Shown here in pieces: positions 23,455 through 31,529 of a DNA stretch of 34,338 nt (the stretch's first letter is position 1; each line of letters opens with the position of its first letter). The notes beneath the pieces are model-generated. The model was not told the DNA's origin and did no database searches. It was given only the letters and a program-made list of their open reading frames with translations. Both the position numbers and the translations under genes were made by a program. The stretch is from Bacillota bacterium (GTDB taxonomy: Bacteria; Bacillota; Clostridia; Lachnospirales; Lachnospiraceae), in contig JAEXGM010000244.1 of NCBI GenBank assembly GCA_023450835.1, positions 1 to 34,338 of the forward strand, read 5' to 3'.

Positions 23455-23969
23455 TTTAATTTACCTCCAAGTTCAGTCTTAACAATTCTTTTCATGCCAT
23501 ATTAATAAGTTGTTCAGTGTTTAAATACTCGCACAGTACTTAGAATCTTAAAGCTCCCACTTGGCTGTATTAGTATTACAATCCACTTAAACTAATAATT
23601 ATATTTCCATTATAAACCATGCAGGCATATATTACAAAATGCTATTTTTCTAAAACATATAGTACCCATCATTCTCATCATCCGCTCAATAAGAAAAGGC
23701 ATGAAAATTTATTATTCCCATATCTCGATTTTAGTACATTTCAACTCTCCGTCATTCAATGTTGTTAAATTGACTGGTATAATCAAAATAGAAGTATTTC
23801 ATATAATAAATAAATTTAAAAAACAAAACCTGACTCACCGTCGTCAGGTTTTGTTTTTTATAATATCAATTAAGTTCTAAGACAATATTATTTTTACAAA
23901 GAAAAATACCACACTTGCAAATAATGTACTGTCGAAGTTAAAGAACTTCAAAAATAGGAGGTTTCATTA
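23455..23969. other. Gene-poor 515-bp region with an orphan terminator-like hairpin
   Basis: No RBS-supported frame is visible on either strand. The only clear structure is the hairpin at 23818-23859. A TATAAT-like hexamer at about 23777-23782 lacks a good -35. The AT-rich sequence on either side may be decayed coding DNA, or simply the leader regions of the cupin (left) and NTF2-like (right) genes. Confidence 0.5.
23818..23859. terminator. Strong symmetric terminator hairpin in a gene-poor region
   Basis: Arms of 17 nt pair perfectly (23818-23834 with 23843-23859) around an 8-nt loop. The stem ends in six A-T pairs on each side, so it works as a terminator on both strands. No gene is seen immediately upstream of it on either strand. 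Confidence 0.8.
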
Positions 23970-24410
23970 ATGAATAAACTTAACCATATAATTGCTGATT
24001 CCAAGAAGTTAGAGAGTGAACGTGTCCTCGTTAACGGTGGTGCCAGGGGCGGATTTTTCTTGCCTAAACCTATTGCCGCCTACTATCATGCCTCCGATGT
24101 CTATGATGACGACCTGCTTGCCAGTTGCTTTGCAGAGGATGCTATATTAATTGACGAAGGAGAAGAGTATCATGGTCCCAAAGATGTCAGCGGACATATT
24201 CTGGAGGCAAACCGAAATGCTAAAGTCATAACTGAAATTACTGACTGCATAGAGAAAAATGACGAAACGGTTGTCACCGCCACTATCTCCGGTAATTTCG
24301 ATGGCAGTCCGGTTCCTCTGGATTTTCACTTTACTCTTAATAACGGAAAAATCAAGACCTTGAATATCGTAATGGCTGATGAGATTGTGGGGGGCGAGCG
24401 TTTAATCTAA
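23970..24410 (+). CDS. NTF2-like (SnoaL-type) protein
   Basis: The 146-residue protein has an N-terminal extension of about 30 residues, followed by an NTF2-like alpha+beta domain: PIAAYYHASDVYDDDLLASCFAEDAILIDEG, then a GPKDVSGHI helix and three C-terminal strands ending IKTLNIV. Such domains form small cone-shaped pockets that bind or isomerise small hydrophobic molecules; function here is unknown. The ATG at 23970 has AGGAGG 8 nt upstream. The stop is only 11 nt from the stop of cytX on the opposite strand, with no terminator visible between, so the two transcripts may overlap. Confidence 0.75.
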   Translation: MNKLNHIIADSKKLESERVLVNGGARGGFFLPKPIAAYYHASDVYDDDLLASCFAEDAILIDEGEEYHGPKDVSGHILEANRNAKVITEITDCIEKNDETVVTATISGNFDGSPVPLDFHFTLNNGKIKTLNIVMADEIVGGERLI

Positions 24411-24421
24411 GTAAATCAGAG

Positions 24422-25600
24422 TCAATGCTCCATACTCCTCTTTCTTCTTATATAGCCATAGCTTACGGTAAACACCACAGTAATAATCATATCAGGAAAT
24501 GTACTTCCAACAACAAAATCCAGCTGCATAAAGCAGCGGTATAAAACAAAACCAATTAGCCAGATGATACATCTGCCTAAATCAAACTTTCCACTGCTGC
24601 TGTCATTTTTTAAGATAAAGTAATCTGCAATCTGAATAGCAATCATCGGTGCAAACACGGAGCCAATTAAATACAGGAAGCCTGTAATATCGTCCATGGG
24701 ATAAAATACTGCACCTGCCATACCAACTACTGTTACAAGAATGGCAGCTTTTTTCCCATTAATTTTACTCCATATAGTCTCAGAGGATATTCCGGCAGAA
24801 TAGGCATCCAGGAATGTTGTGGTAACAGTTGAAAACACAACGATGAGAAGCCCTGCAATACCCAGCCCCGCTTTTACCATAATAGCAGCAATGTCATACT
24901 TTCCTGTGTAAATTGCCGCTCCCATTCCGATGATATACATAAAACTGCTTACAACTCCATAAACAGCCGCACTGGTCAAGGTTGCTGCAACAGGCTTTTC
25001 TGCAATTCTCGTATAATCGCTGATTAACGGCAGCCAGGACAATGGCATTGCCACTGCAAGCTCTACTGCCGCTCCAAAGCCTATGTTACCAGCTATTTCA
25101 GTAATCGGTGCCGCACCTGTAAAGAAAATCAACCTGCACAAAAGCAAGGTCAACAGAAAAAGCAGTGACATGGCAGCCACATTTATCTTCCCAAGATTCG
25201 TGATTCCCACCAGAATCCATACAATAATCAGGCCCCCAATGACCAGGCACCAGATCCATCTTCCTGTTTCCACAATCCCATTAATCGAAACAGCACCGTC
25301 ATAAATCATAATACCTGTCCAGCCAACCAGCTGAAGTACATTTAATAATGCAAAAAATTTGCTGCCCCATGCTCCAAAGCTTCTTTTCGTAGTTTCCATT
25401 GCAGACAATCCGGTCTTACCGCCAATAATTCCGGCCAGGAAAAACATCGTACATCCTATTACATGGCCAATCAGAATTGCAATAATCCCTTTTACCATTC
25501 CAAGGGGAGCAAAGCAGGTTCCTGTTAGAATCTCAGCCAAGGAAATAGCTGCTCCGGCCCAAATCAAACCATTATTTAAAACTGAGGTACGTTTTTCCAT
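24422..25600 (-). CDS. cytX: Hydroxymethylpyrimidine transporter CytX (NCS1 family)
   Basis: The 392-residue protein has about eleven or twelve membrane helices and the NCS1 (cytosine permease-like) pattern: LIWAGAAISLAEILTGTCFAPLG at the first helix and SWLPLISDYTRIAEKP in the middle. CytX members are found in thiamine-regulated operons and are believed to import the HMP pyrimidine precursor. Here the gene is the last of a TPP-riboswitch operon and begins directly after the thiD stop codon (AAGGAG inside the thiD end serves as RBS), which supports the assignment. Cytosine import is the alternative but is unlikely in this context. Confidence 0.88.
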   Translation of the reverse strand: MEKRTSVLNNGLIWAGAAISLAEILTGTCFAPLGMVKGIIAILIGHVIGCTMFFLAGIIGGKTGLSAMETTKRSFGAWGSKFFALLNVLQLVGWTGIMIYDGAVSINGIVETGRWIWCLVIGGLIIVWILVGITNLGKINVAAMSLLFLLTLLLCRLIFFTGAAPITEIAGNIGFGAAVELAVAMPLSWLPLISDYTRIAEKPVAATLTSAAVYGVVSSFMYIIGMGAAIYTGKYDIAAIMVKAGLGIAGLLIVVFSTVTTTFLDAYSAGISSETIWSKINGKKAAILVTVVGMAGAVFYPMDDITGFLYLIGSVFAPMIAIQIADYFILKNDSSSGKFDLGRCIIWLIGFVLYRCFMQLDFVVGSTFPDMIITVVFTVSYGYIRRKRSMEH

Positions 25601-26404
25601 TTACTTTATCTCCTTGTACTCACCGCTGATTGCAAATGCGTGATTCATTGGGCCGCTGCCCTTTCCCAAATCCAGCATTGCCGCCAGTGCACCGGAGATA
25701 TAATTCTTGGCATATTCAACTGCTTCTGTCATTGTATAGCCCTTTGCCAGATTGGACGCTATCGCACTTGATAACGTACAGCCTGTCCCATGTGTATTCG
25801 GATTATGGATACGCTTTCCCGTAAACCACTGCTTTCCTTCACCGGTAAACAGCAGATCATTTGCATCGTTTAACTGGTGTCCGCCCTTTAAAAGCACATT
25901 ACAGTGAAAGTTCCGGTAAATCAATTCTGCTGCCTTTTCCATATCTTCCTCGGAATTAATCTGCAAGCCTGCAAGGACCTCCGCTTCCGGTATATTAGGT
26001 GTAATGATATTTGCCTTCGGTAATAGTTCTTCCTTTAGTACCTCAATTGCTTCCTTTGAGATTAATCTTGCCCCGCTTGTGGCAACCATAACCGGGTCCA
26101 CTACAATATTGACCAGTTCATATCTGGTAATAATCTCTGCGATTACCGAAATCAGCTTCCCGGAAGAGACCATTCCAATCTTGATGGCATCCGGGCGAAT
26201 ATCCGTAATGACATCCTCCAGCTGTTCCTTTAGAAACTCCGGTGTTACTTCCATAATTCCCGTTACGCCGGTTGTATTCTGCGCCGTCAATGCCGTAATT
26301 GCGCTCATGGCATATACTCCATTTGCAGTCATTGTCTTAATGTCTGCCTGAATTCCGGCGCCTCCGCAGGAATCACTTCCTGCGATTGTTAATGCTGTTC
26401 TCAT
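25601..26404 (-). CDS. thiD: Hydroxymethylpyrimidine/phosphomethylpyrimidine kinase ThiD
   Basis: At 267 residues it matches ThiD. It has the ribokinase-type motif AGSDSCGGAGIQADIKT at the N-terminus, DPVMVATSGARL in the middle and the catalytic anion-hole segment NTHGTGCTLSSAIAS near the C-terminus. The enzyme phosphorylates HMP to HMP-P and then to HMP-PP for ThiE. Cytoplasmic. It sits between the HAD gene (96-nt gap containing an 8-bp inverted repeat at 26442-26474) and cytX. The ATG at 26404 has an AGAGGAAA-type RBS. Confidence 0.94.
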   Translation of the reverse strand: MRTALTIAGSDSCGGAGIQADIKTMTANGVYAMSAITALTAQNTTGVTGIMEVTPEFLKEQLEDVITDIRPDAIKIGMVSSGKLISVIAEIITRYELVNIVVDPVMVATSGARLISKEAIEVLKEELLPKANIITPNIPEAEVLAGLQINSEEDMEKAAELIYRNFHCNVLLKGGHQLNDANDLLFTGEGKQWFTGKRIHNPNTHGTGCTLSSAIASNLAKGYTMTEAVEYAKNYISGALAAMLDLGKGSGPMNHAFAISGEYKEIK

Positions 26405-26499
26405 TTTATTTTCCTCTTTTCTTTCTGCATTAATTTTTTATAGCGGAAAAAAGTGGTGCCCCCGACTTTCCGCTTTGCTGCTGCAATATGATTTGAAGG

Positions 26500-27159
26500 T
26501 TATACGCTCTGAAAGACTTGCTCCATAAATTCAGCGCTAAGCTGTCTGGCATAAAAGTCGGAAATTGCCATAATCTCTGTCTGGTCTTTGCCGCTGGCCT
26601 CATCATAGACACCGGCTGTGGGATAACCATAGGCGGAAGCCGTCCGCAGGGCATGCAATGCATCTTCCACAACAATTGTCTCTTTGACAGGTGAATCCAT
26701 CCTTTTTTGCGCTGCGATATAGATATCCGGCCGGTCTTTCCCCGCTCCGATTTGTGTACAGGTCAGAATATCCAAAAAGTACTTCTTTATATCCAGTCTT
26801 TCCAATGCAGCTTCCACTGCTTTACTATCCGAGGAGGTGGCGATAACCATTGGTACCTGCCGTTTGGAAATCCATTGCAGGGTTTCCTTCACTCCGGGTT
26901 TTAGTTCCAATTTGTCTCTGTAGAAGGTTTCAAGCAGCTTACTGATTCCACCTAGTATCTCCTCTTCCATTCGCATAGGCGTATACTGCTGTTTCAGATA
27001 GCTCACCCCTTCCGCCATGCTCATGGTAAACATCCTCTGACTTAAATTTTTCTCCGGTACAAGTCCGAGGCTTTCCAGATACCATTCCGAAATATGGCTC
27101 CACATAGGCATAGAATCCAACAATACCCCGTCCACATCAAATATCACTCCTCTAATCAT
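26500..27159 (-). CDS. HAD-family phosphatase in the thiamine operon
   Basis: The 219-residue protein has the HAD motifs in order: DVDGVLLDS (nucleophile Asp and acid/base Asp), a helical cap domain (about 15-85), IATSSDS (motif II), GKDRPDIY (motif III Lys) and VVEDALHALRTA (motif IV acids). It belongs to the beta-phosphoglucomutase-like group of HAD hydrolases. Its ATG overlaps the end of thiE by 8 nt, so it is probably coupled to ThiE production. Thiamine pathways need a phosphatase to turn thiamine monophosphate into thiamine when thiamine pyrophosphokinase is used; HAD enzymes have been described for this step in plants and bacteria. That role is an inference here. Removal of phosphate from damaged precursors is another option. 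Confidence 0.85.
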   Translation of the reverse strand: MIRGVIFDVDGVLLDSMPMWSHISEWYLESLGLVPEKNLSQRMFTMSMAEGVSYLKQQYTPMRMEEEILGGISKLLETFYRDKLELKPGVKETLQWISKRQVPMVIATSSDSKAVEAALERLDIKKYFLDILTCTQIGAGKDRPDIYIAAQKRMDSPVKETIVVEDALHALRTASAYGYPTAGVYDEASGKDQTEIMAISDFYARQLSAEFMEQVFQSV

Positions 27160-27793
27160 GAATGACTTCCTTTGTTTTTTCTTTTAATTCACGTGCAGCT
27201 TTTTCGATATCCGGTTTTGCAAAAATTGCACTGATAACCGCAATGCCCACAATGCCTGACCCTTTCAGTTTCTGTACATTCTCGCCTGTAATTCCGCCGA
27301 TTGCAATGACCGGTATTTTTACTGCCCCACAAATAGCTTTTAGGGTTTCATGGCTGACACTTTCTGCATCGTCTTTAGAGCCTGTAGGAAAAACCGCCCC
27401 GACCCCAAGGTAATCGGCGCCATTTTTTTCTGCCAGAATAGCCTGCTCTACCGTTTCTGCGGATACCCCAAGGATTTTATCCGGCCCGATTTTTTCCCGT
27501 ACCGCTCCTGCTTCCATATCACTTTGTCCTACATGTATCCCATCTGCTTTCATTTCCAAGGCTATCTCCACATTGTCATTAATGACAAAGGGAATGCCAT
27601 ATTCTTTACACAATTTCTGTATTTCGAGGGCTTCCCGCAGAAAATGCCCTTTATCCAGATGCTTTTCGCGCAATTGAACTAATGTTACCCCGCCCTTTAT
27701 TGCCTTCTCAACCTGACTGTACAGGGTCTCATTACCAAGCCAGGTACGGTCAGTTACTGCGTATAGAAGAAGCTCTTCCTTTTTTATCTGCAT
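27152..27793 (-). CDS. thiE: Thiamine-phosphate synthase ThiE
   Basis: I choose the ATG at 27793 (213 residues), with AAAGGAG upstream, rather than the longer frame that would overlap thiM. The barrel shows LLYAVTDRTWLG at the start, VTLVQLREKH, INDNVEIALEMKADGIHVGQSD, YLGVGAVFPTGSKDDA and VIAIGGITGENV, all diagnostic of ThiE. It joins HMP-PP and hydroxyethylthiazole phosphate into thiamine phosphate. Starts 16 nt after thiM and overlaps the HAD gene by 8 nt. Confidence 0.95.
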   Translation of the reverse strand: MQIKKEELLLYAVTDRTWLGNETLYSQVEKAIKGGVTLVQLREKHLDKGHFLREALEIQKLCKEYGIPFVINDNVEIALEMKADGIHVGQSDMEAGAVREKIGPDKILGVSAETVEQAILAEKNGADYLGVGAVFPTGSKDDAESVSHETLKAICGAVKIPVIAIGGITGENVQKLKGSGIVGIAVISAIFAKPDIEKAARELKEKTKEVIHD

Positions 27794-27809
27794 TTTTCTA
27801 TATCTCCTT

Positions 27810-28628
27810 TTACAAAACTTCGTACTTTGCACTCTTTTCCAAGGTTTCACCATCCATATGATAAATCGCATCAATAATGCGGTTACGATAAGTTGAATTG
27901 CCATCCTCCGGCCTCATATGGCTCCAGGCAATCTCACCTGCAAGTCCCATGGCGCATACAGCGGCAGCGGCGGCCTTTAGCGGTTCGTCCGGATTTGCTG
28001 CAAGAAATGCGGTCATCAGCCCGGAAAGCTGGCATCCGGTTCCGGTAATACATCCCATTTCAGGCCTGCCATTACGGATAACATAACAATATTGTCCGTC
28101 AGATACCAGATCAATTGCTCCTGTAACAGCAATCACGCTTCCGGTTTTCAAAGAAAATTCTTTGACAAATGCAATAGCATTGGCTAAATTATCCTCTGTT
28201 ACTTTATCCGCTATATCGGCATCAACGCCCTTGGTGCTGCCGCTGCCTAAAGCAAGTGTCTTAATCTCGGATATATTGCCCCGGATGACATTGAATTTAA
28301 TCTGCTTTATTAATTCAATTGAAGTATTGGTCCGCAAGGTACTTGCTCCCGCTCCGACAGGGTCAAGGAGCACCTGGTGATGCAATGCGTTTGCCTTTCT
28401 GCCTGCAAGAAACATCGCTTCAATTGAGCGCTGATTCAAGGTTCCGATATTAATATTCAGCCCTCCGCAGATGCTTGTAATCTCCTCTACATCCTTTGGC
28501 TCATCTGACATAATCGGGCTTCCGCCGCATGCCAGCAGTACATTTGCCACATCATTTACAGTAACATAATTGGTAATGTTATGAACCAGCGGCATTGTGT
28601 TTCTTACGTTTTCCAAACAGTTCTTCAT
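27810..28628 (-). CDS. thiM: Hydroxyethylthiazole kinase ThiM
   Basis: The 272-residue protein begins with the ThiM N-terminal segment PLVHNITNYVTVNDVANVLLA, followed by GGSPIMSDEPKDVEE, VLLDPVGAGAS and VIRGNISEI. The catalytic GTGCQLSG motif lies near residue 195. It phosphorylates hydroxyethylthiazole salvaged from the environment or from broken-down thiamine. It is the first gene after the TPP riboswitch. With thiD, thiE and cytX it makes a salvage-only set: no thiC, thiG or thiH is in the window. Confidence 0.95.
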   Translation of the reverse strand: MKNCLENVRNTMPLVHNITNYVTVNDVANVLLACGGSPIMSDEPKDVEEITSICGGLNINIGTLNQRSIEAMFLAGRKANALHHQVLLDPVGAGASTLRTNTSIELIKQIKFNVIRGNISEIKTLALGSGSTKGVDADIADKVTEDNLANAIAFVKEFSLKTGSVIAVTGAIDLVSDGQYCYVIRNGRPEMGCITGTGCQLSGLMTAFLAANPDEPLKAAAAAVCAMGLAGEIAWSHMRPEDGNSTYRNRIIDAIYHMDGETLEKSAKYEVL

Positions 28629-28740
28629 TTTATAGTTCCTTCCCTTCTTTTCTTTGATTGGAAACCATTTCCTTCAGGATATATTTCCATGTCGTTCCCC
28701 CTGTCAGGATTTTTTTCGCAACAGGATTTATCGGCTGCAT

Positions 28741-28776
28741 AAAAAAACTGCATATCACCAATATAGTGATATACAG
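28741..28776 (-). terminator. Terminator of the TPP riboswitch
   Basis: On the minus strand an 11-bp stem (28766-28776 with 28748-28758, one G-U pair), 7-nt loop, is followed by seven T residues (28741-28747). It stands between the aptamer and thiM, so TPP control works by transcription termination. About 110 nt of further leader follows before thiM. Confidence 0.9.
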
Positions 28777-28794
28777 CTTATACTCTGCTTTATG

Positions 28795-28879
28795 ATCCCT
28801 ACGTTGGCATTATCCAAATCAGGTTATGGGTCGAAGCAGACCAGCTTCCTCTCAGCCCATTACTATGAGCTCCCCTGTT
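28795..28879 (-). promoter_or_regulatory. TPP riboswitch (THI element)
   Basis: Read on the minus strand the element contains the conserved pieces in order: CAGGGGAGC, GGGCTGAGAGGAAG, GACCCATAACCTGATTTGGA, TAATGCCAACGTAGGGA. These are the P1 start, the pyrimidine-binding CUGAGA loop, the P3/P4 junction and the closing strand of the aptamer. It senses thiamine pyrophosphate and shuts down the thiM-thiE-HAD-thiD-cytX operon through the terminator just downstream. The P3 arm is short, the standard bacterial form. Confidence 0.97.
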
Positions 28880-28899
28880 TAAGTTTTCAATCCAAGAAT

Positions 28900-28928
28900 A
28901 TAGTATAGCTTTTTGCTGTGGAATACAA
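28900..28928 (-). promoter_or_regulatory. Promoter of the thiamine operon
   Basis: Minus strand: TTGTAT (28923-28928), 17-nt spacer, TACTAT (28900-28905), placing the start of transcription a few nt ahead of the riboswitch. Confidence 0.7.
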
Positions 28929-28972
28929 GACCTAATTATGAAAATTTCTCATAGGATATTCAGCATTAATAT

Positions 28973-29001
28973 TTGACACTAAGAAAGACTAGGTATATTA
29001 T
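28973..29001 (+). promoter_or_regulatory. Promoter of the 2-hydroxyacid dehydrogenase gene
   Basis: Perfect TTGACA (28973-28978), 17-nt spacer, TATTAT (28996-29001). The leader is about 27 nt long and no operator-like dyad is seen. Confidence 0.85.
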
Positions 29002-29035
29002 AGCAGGGAACAAAGGAGTGAAAGGTGGTTTGGCA

Positions 29036-29983
29036 ATGAAGATTCTCATAATCGGCTATTTTACCGAGACCTCAAAAGCAAATATCACAAAGCATTTTCC
29101 AAAAGACTGGGATGTTATAATTGTTCCCCCCGGAAAAGAAATGCTGTATCATATTGAAGATTGTCAGGTAATCATACCCGAACATATTAAAGTGGACCAT
29201 AGTCTGCTTTCTATAGCAAAAAAACTAAAATTGGTACAGACGGGTGCAGGATTTGATAATGTAGATATTGATGCCTGCACGCAGCTGGGCATTTGGGCGG
29301 CCAATGCGGCAGGTGTGAATGCACAGGCAGTAGCCGAGCATGTCATGGCACTGATATTGTCTTATTATAAAAACATACCGTTTCTTGATGCTTTCATGAA
29401 AAACAGGATAGCTGAAAATCAACTGGACTATACAGGAAGTGAATTAAAGGGTAAAACGATTGGGATTATCGGCTTTGGTGCCATCGGTAAAAAAGTAGCT
29501 GAATTTTGCAGGGTTTTTGATATGAATGTGCTGGCTTATACCAGAAATGCCGTTGAACAATCCGACGGTTTTGTGAAAATAACAGATTTTGATAATCTTG
29601 TAAGCACATCGGACATAGTAAGTGTACATCTATCTCTGAATCAGCAAACCAAACAGATGATCAACAAAGCAGTTTTTAAGAAAATGAAGAATACCGCACT
29701 TTTTATCAATACAGCCCGAGGCGGAATTGTCAATGAAAGAGACTTGATAGATGCATTAAAAAACAGGGACATTCTAGGCGCATGCCTGGATGTGTTTGAA
29801 TCTGAACCGCTTCCGATCGAAAGTGAACTCCGGAATCTGGATAATGTGATACTTACTCCCCATACGGCAGGCATGCCTGACGGTCTCAAATTCCATAAAA
29901 AAAGATATGATTTCTTTATAAGTAATATAAAACGTGTTGAGAATGGTGAAGAGCCTGAAAACAAGCTCAATCAGTTATTATAG
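29036..29983 (+). CDS. NAD-dependent D-isomer-specific 2-hydroxyacid dehydrogenase
   Basis: I choose the ATG at 29036 (315 residues) with AAAGGTGG upstream, since the longer frame runs into the promoter. It has the two-domain fold of the family: a flavodoxin-like substrate domain (1-95 and 285-310), and a Rossmann domain with IGIIGFGAIGKK. Catalytic residues are the Arg in INTARGGIVNE, the Glu in DVFESEPLP and the His in ILTPHTAGMP. It interconverts a 2-keto acid and a D-2-hydroxyacid with NAD(H). The N-terminal part is more like phosphoglycerate or glyoxylate reductase relatives than D-lactate dehydrogenase, but the substrate is unclear. Monocistronic, with a strong promoter and a terminator at 29999-30034. 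Confidence 0.9.
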   Translation: MKILIIGYFTETSKANITKHFPKDWDVIIVPPGKEMLYHIEDCQVIIPEHIKVDHSLLSIAKKLKLVQTGAGFDNVDIDACTQLGIWAANAAGVNAQAVAEHVMALILSYYKNIPFLDAFMKNRIAENQLDYTGSELKGKTIGIIGFGAIGKKVAEFCRVFDMNVLAYTRNAVEQSDGFVKITDFDNLVSTSDIVSVHLSLNQQTKQMINKAVFKKMKNTALFINTARGGIVNERDLIDALKNRDILGACLDVFESEPLPIESELRNLDNVILTPHTAGMPDGLKFHKKRYDFFISNIKRVENGEEPENKLNQLL

Positions 29984-29998
29984 TTTTGGTATATGGGT

Positions 29999-30034
29999 TG
30001 GGTCAGGCAGATAGCAATTAAGCTGCCTGACCCA
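29999..30034. terminator. Terminator between converging dehydrogenase and RlmD genes
   Basis: Perfect 12-bp stem TGGGTCAGGCAG (29999-30010) with CTGCCTGACCCA (30023-30034), 12-nt loop, between two converging stop codons. T-runs are short, but position and symmetry fit a bidirectional terminator. Confidence 0.75.
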
Positions 30035-30058
30035 TTGACATAACTTCTCCCCATATAC

Positions 30059-31444
30059 TCAAAGGCATTCTTTTTTCCGATGCAATTCAACGCAGACCTC
30101 ACAGTGCCCTGTGTGCGCAAACTGGTCAACTGCCTGAACCCGCTTAAGTTCATATCCTCTGCCCGAAAGATACTTTAAATCTCTTCCCAAAGTTGCAGGG
30201 TCACAGGATACATAGACTATTTTCTTTGGTTCCATTAAAACAATAGTATCCAAAAGGCTCTCCGCACAGCCCTTTCTTGGAGGATCCACGACAATTACAT
30301 CTGCATATATCTTTTCCTGCCTGTATTTTTCAGGCAGAACCTCTTCCGCTGCTCCCACGAAGAATTCTGCATTTTCTATTCCGTTTATCCGTGCATTCTC
30401 TCTGGCATCCTGTATTGCCTGGGGTATAATCTCCACCCCGTACACTTTCTTTGCCTTTGCAGCAAGAAAGAGGGAGATTGTCCCGATTCCGCAGTACAGA
30501 TCCCATACGGTTTCATTCCCCTCTAAGCCCGCGAATTCCAGAGCTTTCTCATAAAGCACTCTCGTCTGCACCGGATTGACCTGATAAAAAGACAGCGGTG
30601 AGATGCGAAACTTTACCTCGCCGATATAATCCGTGATATAAGGTTCTCCCCATACAGGTTTTATCTTATCTCCCAGGATAACATTGGTTCTCTCTTTGTT
30701 GATATTTAAGGAAATACTCTTCATTCCCTTTATATCCTTTAGCTTGTCGGCCAGCTTCTCTTTATTCGGCAAATCGTTTCCGTTAATGACCACACATACC
30801 ATAATCTCACCGGTTACAAAACCGACGCGGGTCAATATATGCCTGACCAGTCCTTCATGAGTCTCTTCATTATAAACACTGATATTCTCTTCTTCCAGAA
30901 AGGTGCGCAGGCATCTGATGATATCCTCGTTTTCCTTTGCCTGAATACAGCAGTCCTCCGTATCAATAATGGTATGGGAACCTCCTGCATAAAAACCGAT
31001 AGCAAGCTTACCATTTTTCATCCCAACGGGAAACTGTGCCTTGTTGCGGTAATAATAGGGGGGTTCCATTCCTATTATAGGCTCCATTACATATCCGCCT
31101 GTAATACCGCCCAGCCTTTCAATACAGTCCGTTACCTTTTTCTGCTTTTTACGAAGCTGTTCTTCATAGTCAAGATGCTGCAAAGTACAGCCTCCGCACT
31201 GAAAAGCAATCTTACACTTTGGTTCCACACGGTAAGGGGAGGGTTCTATCACCTCCATGAGTCTTGCATAGCCGTAATTTTTCTTACATTTCATGGCACG
31301 GACCCGGACGGTATCTCCTACCAGGGCATTCTTTACAAATAAAGTGTAACCCTGATACTTGCCGATACCTTCTCCGTCATTGCCCATATCGTCTATGTGT
31401 ATGATACATTCTTCATTTTTCTTTAGGAGCGTATCTTCCTTCAA
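30059..31444 (-). CDS. rlmD: 23S rRNA (uracil-5-)-methyltransferase RlmD type
   Basis: The 461-residue protein has an N-terminal TRAM domain (about 8-68). Next is a cysteine cluster for an [4Fe-4S] centre (CKIAFQCGGC plus a later Cys in TEDCC). The C-terminal methyltransferase domain has WDLYCGIGTISLFLA (SAM site), VVDPPRKGC and the catalytic Cys414 in VYVSCDPATLGRD. It methylates C5 of a uridine in 23S rRNA (U1939; in Bacillus one enzyme also does U747). The start is TTG at 31444 with AAAGGG 8 nt upstream. Upstream lies a perfect 34-bp palindrome (31477-31510) that separates it from the exoribonuclease gene. Confidence 0.93.
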   Translation of the reverse strand: MKEDTLLKKNEECIIHIDDMGNDGEGIGKYQGYTLFVKNALVGDTVRVRAMKCKKNYGYARLMEVIEPSPYRVEPKCKIAFQCGGCTLQHLDYEEQLRKKQKKVTDCIERLGGITGGYVMEPIIGMEPPYYYRNKAQFPVGMKNGKLAIGFYAGGSHTIIDTEDCCIQAKENEDIIRCLRTFLEEENISVYNEETHEGLVRHILTRVGFVTGEIMVCVVINGNDLPNKEKLADKLKDIKGMKSISLNINKERTNVILGDKIKPVWGEPYITDYIGEVKFRISPLSFYQVNPVQTRVLYEKALEFAGLEGNETVWDLYCGIGTISLFLAAKAKKVYGVEIIPQAIQDARENARINGIENAEFFVGAAEEVLPEKYRQEKIYADVIVVDPPRKGCAESLLDTIVLMEPKKIVYVSCDPATLGRDLKYLSGRGYELKRVQAVDQFAHTGHCEVCVELHRKKECL

Positions 31445-31476
31445 TGTTAAATCCCTTTCAAATAACTCAATTTATG

Positions 31477-31510
31477 ATGTATTATTTATGATATATCATA
31501 AATAATACAT
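31477..31510. repeat. Perfect 34-bp palindrome upstream of rlmD
   Basis: The 17-nt half starting ATGTATTATTTATGATA is followed directly by its exact reverse complement, with no spacer. It is about 85% A+T and lies 33 nt upstream of the rlmD start and 20 nt past the yhaM-like stop. It lacks the GC-rich stem and T-run of a terminator. It could be an operator or a site of cruciform or RNA processing. Confidence 0.9.
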
Positions 31511-31529
31511 TCCCAGAAATCTTTTCTGC

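Noticed and set aside
26430..26675. 81-residue frame overlapping the HAD gene in another frame of the same strand
   Set aside because: The HAD motifs including motif IV are in the longer frame; there is no sign of a frameshift and no RBS for the short frame.
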